Part shown: one piece after another, positions 12,496 to 39,669 of the stretch
Numbering within the stretch: position 1 is the stretch's first letter
Layout: each line of letters starts with the position of its first letter
Assembly (NCBI RefSeq): GCF_023343835.1
Contig: NC_064443.1
Span: 3,100,001-3,164,000 of the forward strand
Source of the DNA: Lagopus muta
Taxonomy: Eukaryota; Chordata; Aves; Galliformes; Phasianidae
Direction: 5' to 3'
DNA: 64,000 nucleotides
Translations under genes and position numbers: made by a program
The notes under the pieces: generated by a model
What the model was told of the DNA's origin: nothing
The model's database searches: none
Seen by the model: the letters and a program-made list of their open reading frames with translations, nothing else

Positions 12496-13494
12496 CCCAT
12501 GGAGGGAGAGCCCACCGTGGGCATGGCCGCTGTCTTCTCATGGCCCCTTGCCTGCTGGGGAAGGAGAAGATGAAGGAGCAAAACCAGAGCCACAGAGAAA
12601 CCCAGAGGTGGTCTCCAAAATACTGCGGAGAGATGGCAGGGCAGGGATGACACAGGGGGACCTGCTGGCACCCCAGGCAGCCCGACACCCCATCCCCTGT
12701 TCCACAGAGGGACAAAGCCAACCCCACCCACACCATCCGTGCAGCCCCTGCTCTGGGTCTCCCTCCTCACTGCTGGGGGTCACCAAGCAGTGGGGTGGCA
12801 CCAACATACCTTGGCTTCTTGGGGACAGGCAACGCTTCCTTCCCTGGGACCGGTCCTTGTCACCAGCACTGCTCATGCTGCAGGAGTGGGGTTCCCAGAG
12901 GCCACATCCACCCCTCCCTGGCTGTCACCCATTAGTCATCCTGTTTGCCTGTCGCCGATGGCACCGGCTGTCACCCCCGGGCTCTCCCCGCCCACTGACA
13001 GCGCTGGGGACAGCTGCTGGGTCCTAGCAGCCGGCGGGCGATAGGGCAGGGAAGACCGAGGGTCTGCAGCCAAAAGGGCCCTTCCCACACTGAAACATAC
13101 TGCGAAGTGTAGGGGGCTGGTGCTGCGAGACTGGAGAGTGCAGGGTGTCCCTGAGGCAGTCTCCAGTAGAGCATCAGGGTGGCACAGCCAAGTGTCATTG
13201 CACGGACACTGACTTGTGCCTGGGGGGATGCAGGGGACAGAGCGGGGCTTGGCATGGTACCAATGGAGGGCAGGCACTGGGGACACAGGGAAAGGTCATC
13301 CATGCTCATCCCTTCATATAGCCCTTATGCCGCAGTGGTGAGCACAAGTCTGGCTACAGTTATGAGATCTGCAGCCCACCCAGAGTCACCCACAACAGGG
13401 GTAACCCCTGGCCATAGCACCAACCAGGGCTCCCTGGTCAGCCCCTCCGTGCCGGCAGGAAAGCAGCCACACTGCTGGTGCAAGGCACGGTGAA
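12496..13494. other. Spacer between GPR62 and PARP3
   Basis: GPR62 5' flank plus PARP3 downstream DNA. No conserved open frame, repeat array or CpG island is visible. The GPR62 promoter must lie here or further upstream, but I see no distinctive element. Confidence 0.5.
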
Positions 13495-13500
13495 TTTATT
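13495..13500 (-). terminator. PARP3: Poly(A) signal of PARP3
   Basis: AATAAA on the minus strand, 124 bases beyond the PARP3 stop codon. It gives a short 3' UTR. Confidence 0.85.
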
Positions 13501-13623
13501 GCTCATGGGAGCAGGCTGGATGCCCCATCTCACACCTAAGTGAGTGGCCACAAGGGCTGGATTCCTGCGCTCCATGCTGGCAGCACTCTGCTGCCAAGAG
13601 GGGACACAAGGAGCCTGGTGCTC

Positions 13624-16467
13624 TCAGAAGTGGAGCTGGACGAGATAGCGGATCCTGCACTGGCTCTCCTGGTAGATGAGGTACTCGCTTTGGAAGAAGG
13701 ACGAGTCCTTGTAGGTGGGCATGGGGATCGGCTTGCCTTGGCACACCAGCACCTTCTTCCCATCCAGCATCACCTCCACATCCTGTGCAGGGTCTGGACA
13801 AGAAGACTCCACTAGTGCCAGCCCTGAGGGCCATCCCAAGGCCCCCAGTCCCACCGCTCACCTGGCTCCGTGCGACCACAGGCCAGGACGCTGTCATAGC
13901 CATCGGGCGGCTGCTGCAGCGTGGGCTCATCGCGGGTGATGCAGTACTGTTTGCCCAGAGCCACCTCCGTCAGGAACATCAAGCCAACTCGCGTGGATGT
14001 GCAGCCCACTGACACCGGGAAGGGAAATGAAGGGGAAGGAGTGATGGCACCAGAGTTGCCACTCATTTGTGCGTGAGTCCCTAGCATGGAAGGGGCTTGG
14101 CAGAGGTGCCACAAAGAGCTAGGCTTGCACCGACCCTACAGACACCCCAAACAGCCTGCTGCTCACCATAGCCAGCAGACTTGCTGTTCTCAGAGGCAAA
14201 GTAGATGCCCTTGCCCACGCGTCCCCCCGAGTGGGGCATGATGCGCAGCCCATTCCTCAGGATGGCCGCGACCACTGCCACGTTGGTGCCATGCCACAGC
14301 AGGCGCCGGTGCTCCAGGTGGTCATGGGCCTGGAAGAGCTTGTCCTGGAGAGACACGGAGCAGAGGGCTGGCCAGGGAGGGGCATACAGGGTTGGCCCAA
14401 CTCCCCTGCCCAGCCAGCCGGCGTTCCCGCTCTGCTGTATGTAAGTGGCCCTGGACCTGCAGACAAAGCCCAGTCCAGAGTGCACAGCTGGGTTCTCCTC
14501 AGGCTCCTTCTTCTCACCTCACCCTCTCGGGCCACCTTCCAGATGTTGAGGATGTAGACCTGGCCCCCTGTCTGTGCCACATAGTTCAGGATCATCTGCA
14601 AGGAAGGACATGGTGTCACTGCTGGCTGCCCATAACTGTGTCCCCAGAGTGTCTAAGTGGCACTGGGGACCGTCACACCTCATACTCTTGGGAGGTGTGC
14701 TCCAGCAGGGTGAGCTGGCAGCACAGCAGGGCATAGTCCCGGTCCAAGGGGTGGGTGACCACCTCCTCCTCCTCTTCCACCTTCTGTGCCTGCAGACTCT
14801 GTGCCACCTCGATGTCAGCCAGCACCTGGAGGGAACAGAGCAGGGACACAGTCATTGTGGGCCAGGACAAGGCTCCCACTACCTCTCCACCCCACAGAGA
14901 CAGATGCCACTGCCACATCTCACCAGCAGCATGTCTTTCTTGGCACGCAGCAGCTCGGGGGAATCTATGGGGGGTGGCCGTGCCCGCCCAAAGTTGTGGG
15001 GCACAATGGTGTAGAAGCGTGAGGAGAGCTCCTCCAGCCGGGACATCCTGCAGGGTTGCTCCCCCAGTGCAGCTTCCAGCTCCTCCAGTGCCTCGAAGCC
15101 CTGAGCAATCTGCTGCTTGCTCAGCTTCCCCAATGGCATCTTCTTCACATCTGGCAGGGGTGGAGCGCACGCTGTCAGCCCACATCTCGTGCCAGCGTGC
15201 TAGCGTTCCCCAGCCCCACTGTGCTGAGCAGCCCCAGCATCACCACAGCCAAAGGGGATGCTCAGAAACCCACCAGCACCTCCGCGCTCATCAGGCCCCC
15301 TGGCACCTCCTACCAATATTCATGGTCTGCATGGCGTGGCGGAACATGTCGCTGCTGAAGATGAGGGCCACCAGCTCCTGCGTGGTCTCATCCAAGGCAC
15401 AAGGCAGCATGCGGCACTTGGAGACCTTCCCATCACCCACACCATCCGTCTGTGGGAGCAAACCCCAGCCTTGTGCTGTCCCTGGGTCATGCCCAATGCC
15501 ACTATGATGTCTGTGGTGCTCAGTAGAGAGCGCCAAGCTTGCCTCCTTGTCCATCCCACAGCCCACCCTGCTGACCCTGCTCGATGTCTCAGGCTCAGCA
15601 TTGAGGCAATGCCACTCACCTTGAGGGCCACCTCCTGCCCGGCGCCGGGCTGCACCTCTATCAAGGTGTACTTTCCTGGCTGGGCCACAAAGTTTTCCCG
15701 TGCTGCCCAGCTGTTCTTGGTCTTTTCCCAAAACTTTTTCTCAAAATCCTTCTTGGCAGCTTCCAGAGAGGTGAACGGCAGGAGCTTGGACTGGCCCACT
15801 TCTCCCTGAAGCAGACCCAGTATCAGAGGCACTGCATGGGAGCCATGGGCATCTGGTGCCATGGGTTTCCTTGCTGCAGTGCCTCCTCAGCATGAGGACG
15901 CATCCTTGTTTCCCCCCAGGGAAAGGTTGTGGCAGAGCTGCTCACTTTGGGACTGGGAATTTGGGATGGGGGAGCTGGCAGGGAGCACCTCAACCCCAGT
16001 CAGGGATGGCCACAGGTTAGCTCACCACACGTCCCCAGCGGTTCCAGGTGCTGTAGGTGCCATTGTGCATGATGAGCTGGATGATGTAGAACTTGTTGTT
16101 GTTGGCTCTGATGTTGGTTTGGTTCAGGGTGCAGTCATAGTCCTCATAGACCTATGGCAGGCAGCAGGTTGGGGTGGCACTGAGGGCAGAGGGGTGCTTC
16201 ACCCATTTGGGGGCGTGGGGGTCCCCATTAGTCCTCTCCATCCTCCTTCCATCCCCAGATGCTCCTCCCCACACTCACCTGTGCATCAGGCCCTGCACTC
16301 AGGGGACACTGCCCATCAATGGTGGCGGGGGGCTTCTCCTTGGGGGCTGCCTTCAAGGCAGTGAGCGCGGAGCTCCAGGCATCCTCCTCCTCCTCCTGCC
16401 CCCCCTTGGCTTTCTTGCCCCCATCAGCAGGCTGGGATGCAGGGGGTGCTCGGCGCTTGGGGGCCAT
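13624..16467 (-). CDS. PARP3: Poly(ADP-ribose) polymerase family member 3
   Basis: Nuclear mono-ADP-ribosyltransferase activated by DNA breaks and acting in end joining. Coding exons on the minus strand: 16467-16279, 16151-16026, 15805-15620, 15449-15314, 15150-14924, 14825-14679, 14595-14518, 14344-14167, 14008-13862 and 13793-13624. They give 527 residues (human 533). Order: a lysine-rich N-terminus, a WGR domain (YIIQL...NRWGRVGEVGQ), the helical PARP regulatory domain (KKMPLGKLSKQQIAQGFEAL), then the ART catalytic domain. Catalytic H-Y-E residues are present: His about 381 (LLWHGTN), Tyr about 411 (GKGIYFASENSKSAGY) and Glu in QSEYLIYQ. The exon with the start codon opens at an acceptor near 16510, so the first exon is non-coding and probably sits near 17270-17450, close to the RBM5 promoter. 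Confidence 0.96.
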
Positions 16468-17462
16468 GGGCCAGCTGCTCCCGTGGGGCTTCAGCTTTTG
16501 AGCAGCAGGCTGTGGGAGAGAGAGATGCCGGGTTGCCCTTCCAGGAAGGTCCAGCTGGGCTGTACCTTGTCTGTCCTATGCCTATAGCCAGGAACTGGGC
16601 GGGAGGAGGGGAGCATGGGGATCTGCTGTGGGGGGAGCTGAGCAGGGTAGGCTCCAGGGTTTAGAGCAGTGGACGCTGGGGGCAGCAAGAGGAATGAGGA
16701 GAGGGGAGCGGTACAGCTGGCAACCATTGCCAAAGTTCCTCCCTGATGCAGCAACCAGGGACAAGCAGAAATTGCAAGCAGGCACACCCCCAAGCAGCAG
16801 TTCCCTCACTGCCATTCAGAAAACAGCCTTCAAAGAGCTAAAATCCGCATCTGTGCTAAAGCTGCATTTTGCAGGTGGAGTGTTTTCCCTGTAGTACCTC
16901 TGGAGGCGAGCAGTGACCGCAGGAACACTTTCCAGCTGCTCTCTGTCAGTCTGCAGCCTAACTCCCCCAAGGGATAGGCAGCAAAACAGCATCGCTGTGT
17001 GTGCCCAGAGAAACCCAGAGGCCCTCAGTGAGGGTTTGGAGGCTGTTCAGGGGCAGCAGCAAGCGGCAGCCTGATGTGCTCCCTAACAGCTGCAGGCTGC
17101 AGTGCTGTCCCTTCTGCTGAGTAGATGGAGGGGACAGTGCCGCTGGGCGAGTGCTGAGCTCTGGGCCTCGCAGAGCTGAGCTGCAGGCAGTAGGACGGCT
17201 GGTGTTCTCCTCCCAGCACTGCTTCCAGACAGCTCACTCACAACTGCGGGCCGTTCTGCGCCGCCTCACCGCACAGCTCAGCAGAGGACACGCTGAGCTG
17301 CGGGCACGAGCTGGGATCAGACAGTTCAGCACGCAGGAAAGAGCACAGTGCCACGGCGGCGGCACAAACCCGCCCGCGGAGCGGGTGCTGCCACAACCTA
17401 CAGGGGGGTTTTGCTTCTACTTCAATAACCGCGCAGAACCGGAGCGGCCCACGCTGGGCCGA

Positions 17463-17481
17463 ACTACAACTCCCAGCGTGC
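17463..17481. promoter_or_regulatory. ZNF143/THAP11-type promoter site
   Basis: ACTACAACTCCCAGCGTGC matches the long vertebrate promoter motif ACTACAATTCCCAGAATGC at all but three positions. This motif is bound by ZNF143 (Staf) with THAP11 and is enriched in housekeeping and bidirectional promoters. Confidence 0.8.
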
Positions 17482-17502
17482 CCCGCGGCGGGCGGCCACC
17501 GC

Positions 17503-17514
17503 TGCGCATGCGCA
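17503..17514. promoter_or_regulatory. NRF1 palindrome
   Basis: TGCGCATGCGCA is a perfect palindromic NRF1 consensus, 22 bases downstream of the ZNF143-type site and about 165 bases upstream of the RBM5 start codon. Confidence 0.85.
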
Positions 17515-17680
17515 GCAGCTGGAAGCTTCCAGGCGGCGCGCGCGGTGCCTGCTGGGTAGAAGACGGCCAGTCAGCTCGGCGCCATTTTGTGGCGAGGGAG
17601 CGGGGGCTGCGGGCGTGTGTTCGGCGCCGCGCAGTGGCGGTCAGAGCCGTGCCGGAGACTTGCGGATCGTGGGCAGCGCC

Positions 17681-32169
<14,489 letters not shown>

Positions 32170-32650
32170 AGTCTGTACCCTGGTGACGTGGCTGTATGCT
32201 GGTTATGGGTTAGAGCTGACCATTTCATTCCCTTGGACTTTTTCCCCTCTCGGCATGTCACACTTCCACGAGCAGATTGTGCAGGCTGCCCCAACTTCAT
32301 GCTGGAGAGCTCCTCGCTAGACCAAAGGGGATGCTGATCTTTGTACGGTCCTGTATATAGTGTAATGTATTCTGTGTTCGGAGCGTCTCGTCTGGATGCT
32401 GCTCCTGCCCTCCAGAGCAGGGCTGGGACGTGTCAGCTGTGGTTTCACACCGTCTCTGCTCTCCTTTTGTTGTATCGTTTGTCTCTTTTTTTTTTTTGAG
32501 AACTTTCCTGTACATTTTGTATGATACATCTTTGTATAGACTTTTTGAAGACTCGGATTCTAGTTGCCAGTTTGGCTCATTTCCAAATGAAATACATCCA
32601 AAAGTGTTTCTCTTACTGTTTTCTCGTTGGGTTGAATGAAGAATAAGTTG
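32170..32650 (+). other. RBM5: RBM5 3' UTR (end uncertain)
   Basis: T-rich sequence after the stop codon with TGTATATAG and TTTTGTATGATAC stretches. I find no canonical AATAAA; variants such as AATAAG near 32641 are the best candidates, so the 3' end is only estimated. Confidence 0.5.
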
Positions 32651-35279
32651 TCAATGCTGCTTGTCCTTCCTGTGATTCTGCTTCTTCCTTGGTGAGGCTT
32701 TGTCCTGCATTCTCTCCGTGCAGTGCTCTGCTTGCATCTTGCCCTGAGGATGTCAGTTTCAGCGTGGCAGCAGGCAGGTGTCACTCTTTGCCTCTCCCGA
32801 GATAGAAGAGCCCCAGCTCTCCTTGCTGCAGGAGCGAACAGCAGCAGCGTTCCTGCGGCTCGCTGCAGGGCTGCCTTCAGCTCCTTTGCAGAGCCCTGGA
32901 GGGTGAACCCTCTTTGTTGGTGCAGGGTTTCTGCTCTCTGCGCAGCTTTGGCTGGGGCCTGCAGGGGGAGTGTCAGGGAGCTGCTGGAGGCTGGGTCGCA
33001 GCGAGCCTGCGGCTTTCCTCTGCCAGAGCTTGTTTGTCACTCGGTGCCAAGCGCCTTCAGTCTTCTCTGCCCGTGCTCCTGGTCCTGCGCTCCTCACCGT
33101 GCTCCCGGGGGGCTGCGCTGAGCAGGAGGCTGTGCACAGGGTGATGGAGGAGCAGTTCTTCTCTCCGTCACCTCTTGCAGGCTAACGGTGGGACGGGAGC
33201 TCTGCTTCGGGCGCTTCCCAGTCTGACTCGGGGCGTTTGTGGCACCGCTGTCCTACGCAGAGGTACGAAAGCCACGGGCGCGGTTAGGCGCTGCAGCGTG
33301 TGTCCCTTCAGTCCCCTGCCCTGGGGGCCGCGCTGTGCCGCCAGGGGGCAGACGTGGCCCGGCTGCCACTGCCGGGGGACGGCGCTGCTCGTCGGGAGCC
33401 ACGAGGCGTGAGCGCCCGGTGTCACCAGCGGCAGGAGCCGCTGCTCTGCTGCTTCGCAGCCGATCGATCCCCAGCCCTGCGGCTTCCAGGCAGAGCCGGG
33501 CTGAGGCTGCGGAAGTTGCTTTAAATCGTCGTGGGATTCTGCTTGGATCGCAGTGCTTTTTAGTGCCTAAATTCCCTTTTCAAGTTAGGGGCATCTCAAG
33601 TAAGGAGCTGCATGGCTTTGGGCAGCCCCTGCTCTGCAGGACCCACTGGGATGCTGCTTAGCATCGATGTTCAGTGGCACAAGGCCACCTGGGGAAATGG
33701 AGGCACAGGGCTCTGCTCTGCCTGCAGCCAGACCCTGGCAGCCACCAACCCAGAGCCTGGGAAGTGCTGGCTGGTGACGCAGCGAGGACCAGGTGAGTTC
33801 CCAAGCCAGGGGCAAGCAAACTGGACAGAGGGCTGATGGCACTACCAGTTCCTGGGCAGGACTGACATGCTGGTCCCCAGTCCCACAAGGAAGAGATGGG
33901 ACGCAGGGCCGCCAGCGCCCGCAGCTCCAATTTAGGCAGTGAAATGCAGCTGCTTGTGAGTCAATGCGCCGTGGCCCATTGCCTTCAGGCGACCCGCTCT
34001 CTGCCTCCCTGGGGACCCAGATCCATGGGAAAGCAGCCATGCGGGCTGGGGACAGGCTGAGGGACGTGCCTGGCACGGTGCGCCCCATCCTGTTCAGGCC
34101 TTGGCCTGCATCAGGCTGTGCTTCCCCGGCAGCTGGCCCAGGGCTGCCTGCTCCTTGCCCAGGGCCTTTTCTGGCCATGGTTCATTGTGACCGATGTGAG
34201 CGCTGCAGAGCTCAGTGTGCCTGGGCTCTCCTGCCAGCCTCACGGCCCTGTGTGCTCATTGAGGTGAGGAGTGCGGCCAAGTCATTTGCACACTCAGACT
34301 CACCGTGGAGTGCTTGTTAATCACTGCTGTTTGTGACCCCTGGCACGGCTCAGCCCAGCCTGGAGCTGCCTTTAGCGCGCTGTAGCACAGCTGTGGCCTC
34401 CCTGCCTACCCTCTGCTCCGTGTTTCTCTCTGCAGCTCCACGTCTCCCAGATAGCTTCACGCATTCCTCTTATAGAATCCTCTACCCCTTACCACCCAGG
34501 CACCACCACAATGCAGCCACAGGTGCCCACTGCTCTGCCTGTGCCTCAGTTTCCCCACCTGGGCTGGCAGGGAGGAGGTTGCGTGCAACTGTCATGGCTG
34601 GGCTTGGGAATCGCCTGCTCTGGATTTCCCCACTCAAGTGGAAAGAAATCTGCTTCTAATTGCTCTACCACGTGCAGCAATGTGCATGCAATTTCCCGCC
34701 CAGGGGGTTGGGGAGGGGGGCTCCAATGTTCTGCGTAGAAACCAAAAGCAGCTGGGTGCTGGGATCTGGCTCTTGCTCCATTCCACACCGCCTCTTCCAC
34801 CAGGTGCCCACACCTCAGCCCAAGGTATTGAGTGCAGGGAGCCAAGCCCAGCGTGCCAATCCCAAGGTGCAGCTCGTGGTGCTCCCCGTGTGACTGCGGG
34901 CAGTGGGCTGTGTGCCTGGGCCCCCTGCCAGGCAGAGCTGCTCCCCGGGGGGGCCTTGGCTGGGAGTCAGCTCCGTGTCAGAGGCGTTTTCACAGGAATT
35001 TGTCACCACCTACAAAAACGGCTTTTTTTTTCCTCTCTCCCCCTTTAACAGCAACCAGAACTGAGCGAGCGACACATGCGCAGCGGAGGAACAGCGGCCA
35101 GGCTTTGCTCCGGGTTCCTTAGAAAGATGATTGGGGATTTGCTCCCCTGCTGGTGCTGGGAGAGAAACTGCTCCCCCCATTCTGGCACCCCAAAGCAGCT
35201 TACAGCCCTGATCCCACAAGCACCCTGCCTGGGCTCCCCCTAGGGACGTGCCTCCAGCATCATTAGCGCCCGGGAGCCG

Positions 35280-35640
35280 GCACGGCGCGCTCAAACCCAT
35301 TTGAAGTGCACTTGAAAAGGGTGGATTTGATGGGAGGAATGTGACGGCTTTTTGTTCTCTGCCTCTCGAGCCCCCCGGTTGAAGATGTGCGTAATGAAGA
35401 GCTGTGACTTTCACTCGGGTTATTTTGGGATGGACTACTTTTTTTTCCGAGCTGGTGGAAGACCATCAAAGCGGTGCTTTGAAAAATGTCCCAGTGTATA
35501 AATAACTCTGCTGAGAGCATAATAACGCGGGCTCCCGCGTGCGGCGCGCGCAGACGAGGCAGACGGCATCTGCCGCACCGCGCTGCATTATAAAAAGGAA
35601 TTATTCATCCCTTCCTCTAATTAAGCAGGTTTGGCACGCT
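35280..35640. promoter_or_regulatory. Candidate conserved non-coding enhancer upstream of SEMA3F
   Basis: Island of non-repetitive, fairly AT-rich DNA in GC-rich surroundings. It holds several motif-like pieces: CATCAAAGCGG (TCF/LEF-like), GTATAAATAACTC, CATTATAAAAAGGAATTATTC and CTAATTAAG. No coding potential. Conservation is inferred from texture only. Confidence 0.35.
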
Positions 35641-36317
35641 CGGCGCAGGGTGCGTGCAGTGGGCTGCCCTGTGGGCAGGGGGCACGGCCTCGTCCTCCTC
35701 TTGGCTGTGAGATGGGCAGCTCCTGCTCAAGGTGGGATCCTGGTTAGGGAGCCGTTGCAAAGCCCCCCCACGCACACTTTGGGGTGCCTGGTGTGGTTCC
35801 GGGACCCCCAGCATTGTGCCCTGGCAAGGACACCCAGCCGGGACCTCCCGGCATGGACTAATTTTAGGCGGCTCCGGAGGGGCTATTTTGGACCCTTTGC
35901 CTCTGTGTGAGTCACCTGCTATTTGCTGCTTCACAGGGGCTATTTCCGTGGCACAGCTTTACGTGCGCTCAGACAATGCTGCCCATGGGCCACGAGCCAG
36001 GTGCATCGCATCCCCCGCGAGCGGAGCGCCCTGTGCCCGTGGCACCGCGTGCCCCACAGCAGACACGAGTAGCCAAAGACCACCTCCCCACCGCCCCTGG
36101 GATGTGGCTGCCTTTGGAGCCCCCTCCCCAGATTCCTCCCTGAGGTACTAGAGAGGTGCGTGTGACGCTGGGGCTAAGCTGTGGGTGCAGTGACGCTTCT
36201 GCCCAGGACGAGCACCGCACCCCACGCCACCCCTCCCAAAAAACCCACCACTTCTGAGCCCGCCAGGCAAAACCTGGGTGTTTCGGGGTTGTCACAGCAA
36301 CGTGATGCACCTTTCTG

Positions 36318-36331
36318 GTTACCACGGCAAC
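36318..36331. promoter_or_regulatory. RFX X-box palindrome
   Basis: GTTACCACGGCAAC differs from the RFX consensus GTTGCCATGGCAAC at two positions, both allowed by the degenerate GTNRCC(N)RGYAAC form. Confidence 0.6.
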
Positions 36332-37454
36332 CCAGGGATGAAGTTTTTAAAATTCAGGCAAGGTAATTTCTTCTCATCTCTGCGGTTTCGTTATCGCTCG
36401 GCTTTGCCATTCCCTGGGGATGCAGCGCCCTGCCTCGCTCCTCTGCCAGCACGGTGGGAACTGGGAGATAAGGAGCACTGAGCTGGGCTATAGGGGGGGT
36501 GGGATGGGGTGGGGGAGGTGATGGGAGAGGGCAGGCAGGTGGAGGGGCACCCTTCTGCCAGCCTGGGGGTGCACAAAGATGAGATGGGTAAGGAGGGAAT
36601 GAACCGTGCCTTCATCTCCAGACCCCCTGCACCATTAATTTTCACAGTAAAGGCTCACCTGGTGGGGCAGAACAGCTCACCCCCACCCTCATGATGCCCC
36701 ATAGCAATGGGTGGTTGGCTGAGGGGGTCTGTGGGCACTTCATGGGGGGCTCAGCACACCTGGAACAGGCCGGGTTGTGCTGCGGGTGATGCACCACGGT
36801 GACCTCAGCATGGGGCTGGAAGATGCACGGTGAATCTCATCCCATGGATGTGTGCTTGCTGCTGTCTCCCTCAGGCACCTCCTGCTCCCTCCACAGCCCT
36901 GGCTCTGGAAAGACCCAGATCCAGAAGGGGTGGCACAAAGCTGCCATGCACCCCTTGCGTTCCCATGAGCAGCTCTGCCACCGTCCCACTGGTTTCCAGG
37001 AGAAATGACAGCAACAGCTTCACTGTTGCAGTCTTGGGGCTGAAAGCCACAGGCCAGCCCCAATTGATGTCCCTCACTGTGGTATCACAACTCCTGGGGT
37101 TTCTCTACCAAAGGGACCCCAAATACCCACTCTACTGGGGGACCCCACTGCACCCAGCCAGTGTCCCTGTGCAGGACACCTGGCACCGCACCTGGCCCCA
37201 CAGATGCTGGGGTATGGGGGGATTTTATGGTCCCCGCTGCCCATGATCATTATCCCAAACTTAATTGGCACAACAGGGACCCAACCTCCATCCTTCCCAA
37301 GCAGGATGCTCCTGGGCGCCCTGCGGCTGCATCCCCATCACAGGGACATGCCATCAGCCGTGGGATGCAGGCTGTCACCATCCCTGCAGGGCTGCTGTCA
37401 GCCTGGGGGGACAGGCAGGCAGCATCTCTCTGCTGTACCTGCTGCAGCGCTTCC

Positions 37455-37740
37455 TTAATGACAAGTCCCCTCAATTAACTCCGCCGTGCCGGCTCATTAG
37501 GCTGCGCACGCTGAGCAGCATCTCAGCAAAGGGCTGCAGCAGTCTCACGGGCGTGCAAAGCCGGCTTGAAAATGCACAGCGATGCGCACGCACACAAAAA
37601 AAACCCACACACGTCTGCACAGGCACATCCGCTCTGTTGCCCAAAGGGAAGATTGGAATGAGGGTCACGGCTCCTGCCTGCAGCGGGAACGCTCCCCGGG
37701 CATTTCCCCTGCAGCAATCGCTGGTAATTACAGCACCGAT
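37455..37740. promoter_or_regulatory. Second candidate non-coding regulatory block
   Basis: Complex sequence with CTTAATGAC, TCAATTAACTC, CTCATTAGG and GGTAATTACAG, all homeodomain-like cores, next to a short A-run at 37597. No repeat and no open frame of note. Conservation unknown. Confidence 0.25.
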
Positions 37741-38215
37741 GGGCAAGGGGAGGATTTGCAGGGAGTGTAACGGGGAACGGGGCACAATGGTTGTTGGGGT
37801 GCAGTGGTGGTTGGGGTGCGGGCAGCGGAGCACGCACAGCCGTGTGAGATGTGAGGGCTGCAAGTCAAGGTCCCACACGCTGACACCCCCCCCCCCCCTC
37901 CGTCCGCCCCTTGGCCCGGGGCCGGGAGGGCAGCAGGTGACGGGAAAGCGAGCCCCAGCCTGGACAGAGATGAGAGGCGGCCTCACAGCTGCAGACACCC
38001 GATGCCACCTGCCCCGGCACATGGACGGAGGACGCTCGGGATGTCCTCGCTGTCGCCACCGGGTCCCCGTGCCCCCAGGCTGTGCCGTGCCAGGAGCTCC
38101 CTGCCTGTGGTGAGCCCCATCCTGTAGAGCCCCCTGCACCTCCATTCCAGGCAGCTGCAGAGGGGGCAAAGGTCTGTCTCTCTGTCTGTCTGTCCCAGAT
38201 ACCCATCTGCTGCAT

Positions 38216-38665
38216 GCCGGCACATTCCCCTCCACCCATCCATCCATCCCCTGACCCATCTACCCGTCCATCTATCCATCCTTCTGTCCATCTACCTATC
38301 CATCCAGTCGTGCATTTACCCATTCATCATCCATTCATCCATCCATATTCAATCACCATTCCCACCCATCCACCCACCCACCCATCCATCCATATTCAAG
38401 CTCCAACATTTCCATCCACCCGCCCACCCATCCATCAATCCATCCGTCCATCCATCCACCCACTCCCCCGCCCAAGATGTGCCCCCACTCACATGCTGTC
38501 CCCCATCCACTGTCCCTGGCCCATTGTCCCTCCCACACCACGTCCATCCAACCAGCCAGCCAGCCGTCCAACCGTCCATCTATCCATCCACCCATTCTTC
38601 CACCGTCCAGCCAGCCAGCCAGCCAGCCCGCCATCCACCTGTCTGTCCATCCATCTGTCTGTCCA
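38216..38665. repeat. Degenerate ATCC/CCAT tandem array
   Basis: Imperfect tetranucleotide repeats (CCATCCATCC and CCACCCACCC variants) on the plus strand, interrupted at about 38470-38545 by unique sequence and ending in a CCAGCCAGCC run. This is the reverse complement of the GGAT motif found in two SEMA3F introns. Confidence 0.85.
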
Positions 38666-39669
38666 GCCCCAGCTGCACGCCCCGCTGCCTCCCCTCACCC
38701 CAATTCTCCGTGTTGGAGCAGAGCTCTGCAATGGTTATTAAGCAGCACCCGAGGCATTTTCCCACCTCATGCCTCTGCACAGATCACACCGACGGTGGGA
38801 AAAAACGAAACGGCGCCAGCTCTGGGGCCTGTGACCTTTCTGCAAAGCCGTGAGCTGGATGATGGGGATCTGCAGCTCCCAGCAGGCTGTGTGTGCCCAC
38901 TTGTGCCCGGGGCAGCTCGGCACATTGGCAGCCACGTGGCACAGGTGAGTGCTGCCCGCTGCGGTGATTCATCCCTGTTTCATCTCCCTTTGGCTCTCTG
39001 CTCCCTCAGCCTCACTCTGAATGATTCGCCCCAGGCTGTTTTTCTCCTCCATCAGCCGCTGTGGCACAGAGGATCTCAATGACACCAGGTACGCCGCATC
39101 TGCCTGCGAGCCCCTCGCCTGCTCTCAACGCAGGCTGCCAGCAGCCCAACGGCCTCCATCCCGTCCCAACATCCTCCATCCCTTGCCACTCCTGCTGCCC
39201 CAAACCCGATTTGTGCTCGTGCTTCCAGACATTTACCCTCAGCCCAAGCCAACGGGGCAGCTCGAGCCCCATCCCATCCCCACACACACCCTTGGCACCA
39301 GGGGGGATGCGGAGGGGCTGCAGCACAGTGGGTCCCAGCTCGCCTTCCCTGGTGGGTTGAGTATTTTTGGCTGACAAAGAGCTAAAGGGTGGGGGGAAGA
39401 ACAGAGGGAGAAGAGAAACAAAGAGGAAAAAGGCTCCTTTTTAATGGGGTTTGAAAATGGAAATTACCCTGCGGAGGTTGGCAGGGGGGCTGGGGGCTTT
39501 CAAAGCATCCTTCCTGCCCCAGCTGGTGCAGAGCTCCAGGCCATGCGTGGCTCTGAACCTGGGCAGGGACAGGGGAAGGACACGGCTCCCACCCCTCAGA
39601 CAGAGCCTGGGGGGCTGTGGGATGTGGGGTCCATGCCTGATGGGGACGGGGTCCTGTACCCCTGTGCTG

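Larger units (their letters stand above)
16510..17680. promoter_or_regulatory. Bidirectional promoter region of PARP3 and RBM5
   Basis: The divergent start codons are 1,213 bases apart. The part nearest RBM5 (about 17250-17680) is a CpG island with the motif pair listed next and a GCGCCATTTTGTGG box (YY1-like) near 17580. On the minus strand a TGCG|GTGAGG donor at 17270/17269 could end a PARP3 non-coding exon, which would put both transcription starts within roughly 200 bases. The 16550-17200 part shows no recognisable element. Confidence 0.6.

Noticed and set aside
17151-17680. Open frame running upstream of the RBM5 start codon
   Set aside because: GC-rich 5' UTR and promoter DNA in which stops are rare. 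The conserved protein starts at MGSDKR, and the longer frame runs past the first splice donor.
33175-33661. GC-rich overlapping frames after RBM5, considered as exons of a further gene
   Set aside because: No known family motif, no matching splice partners, and frames compete on both strands.
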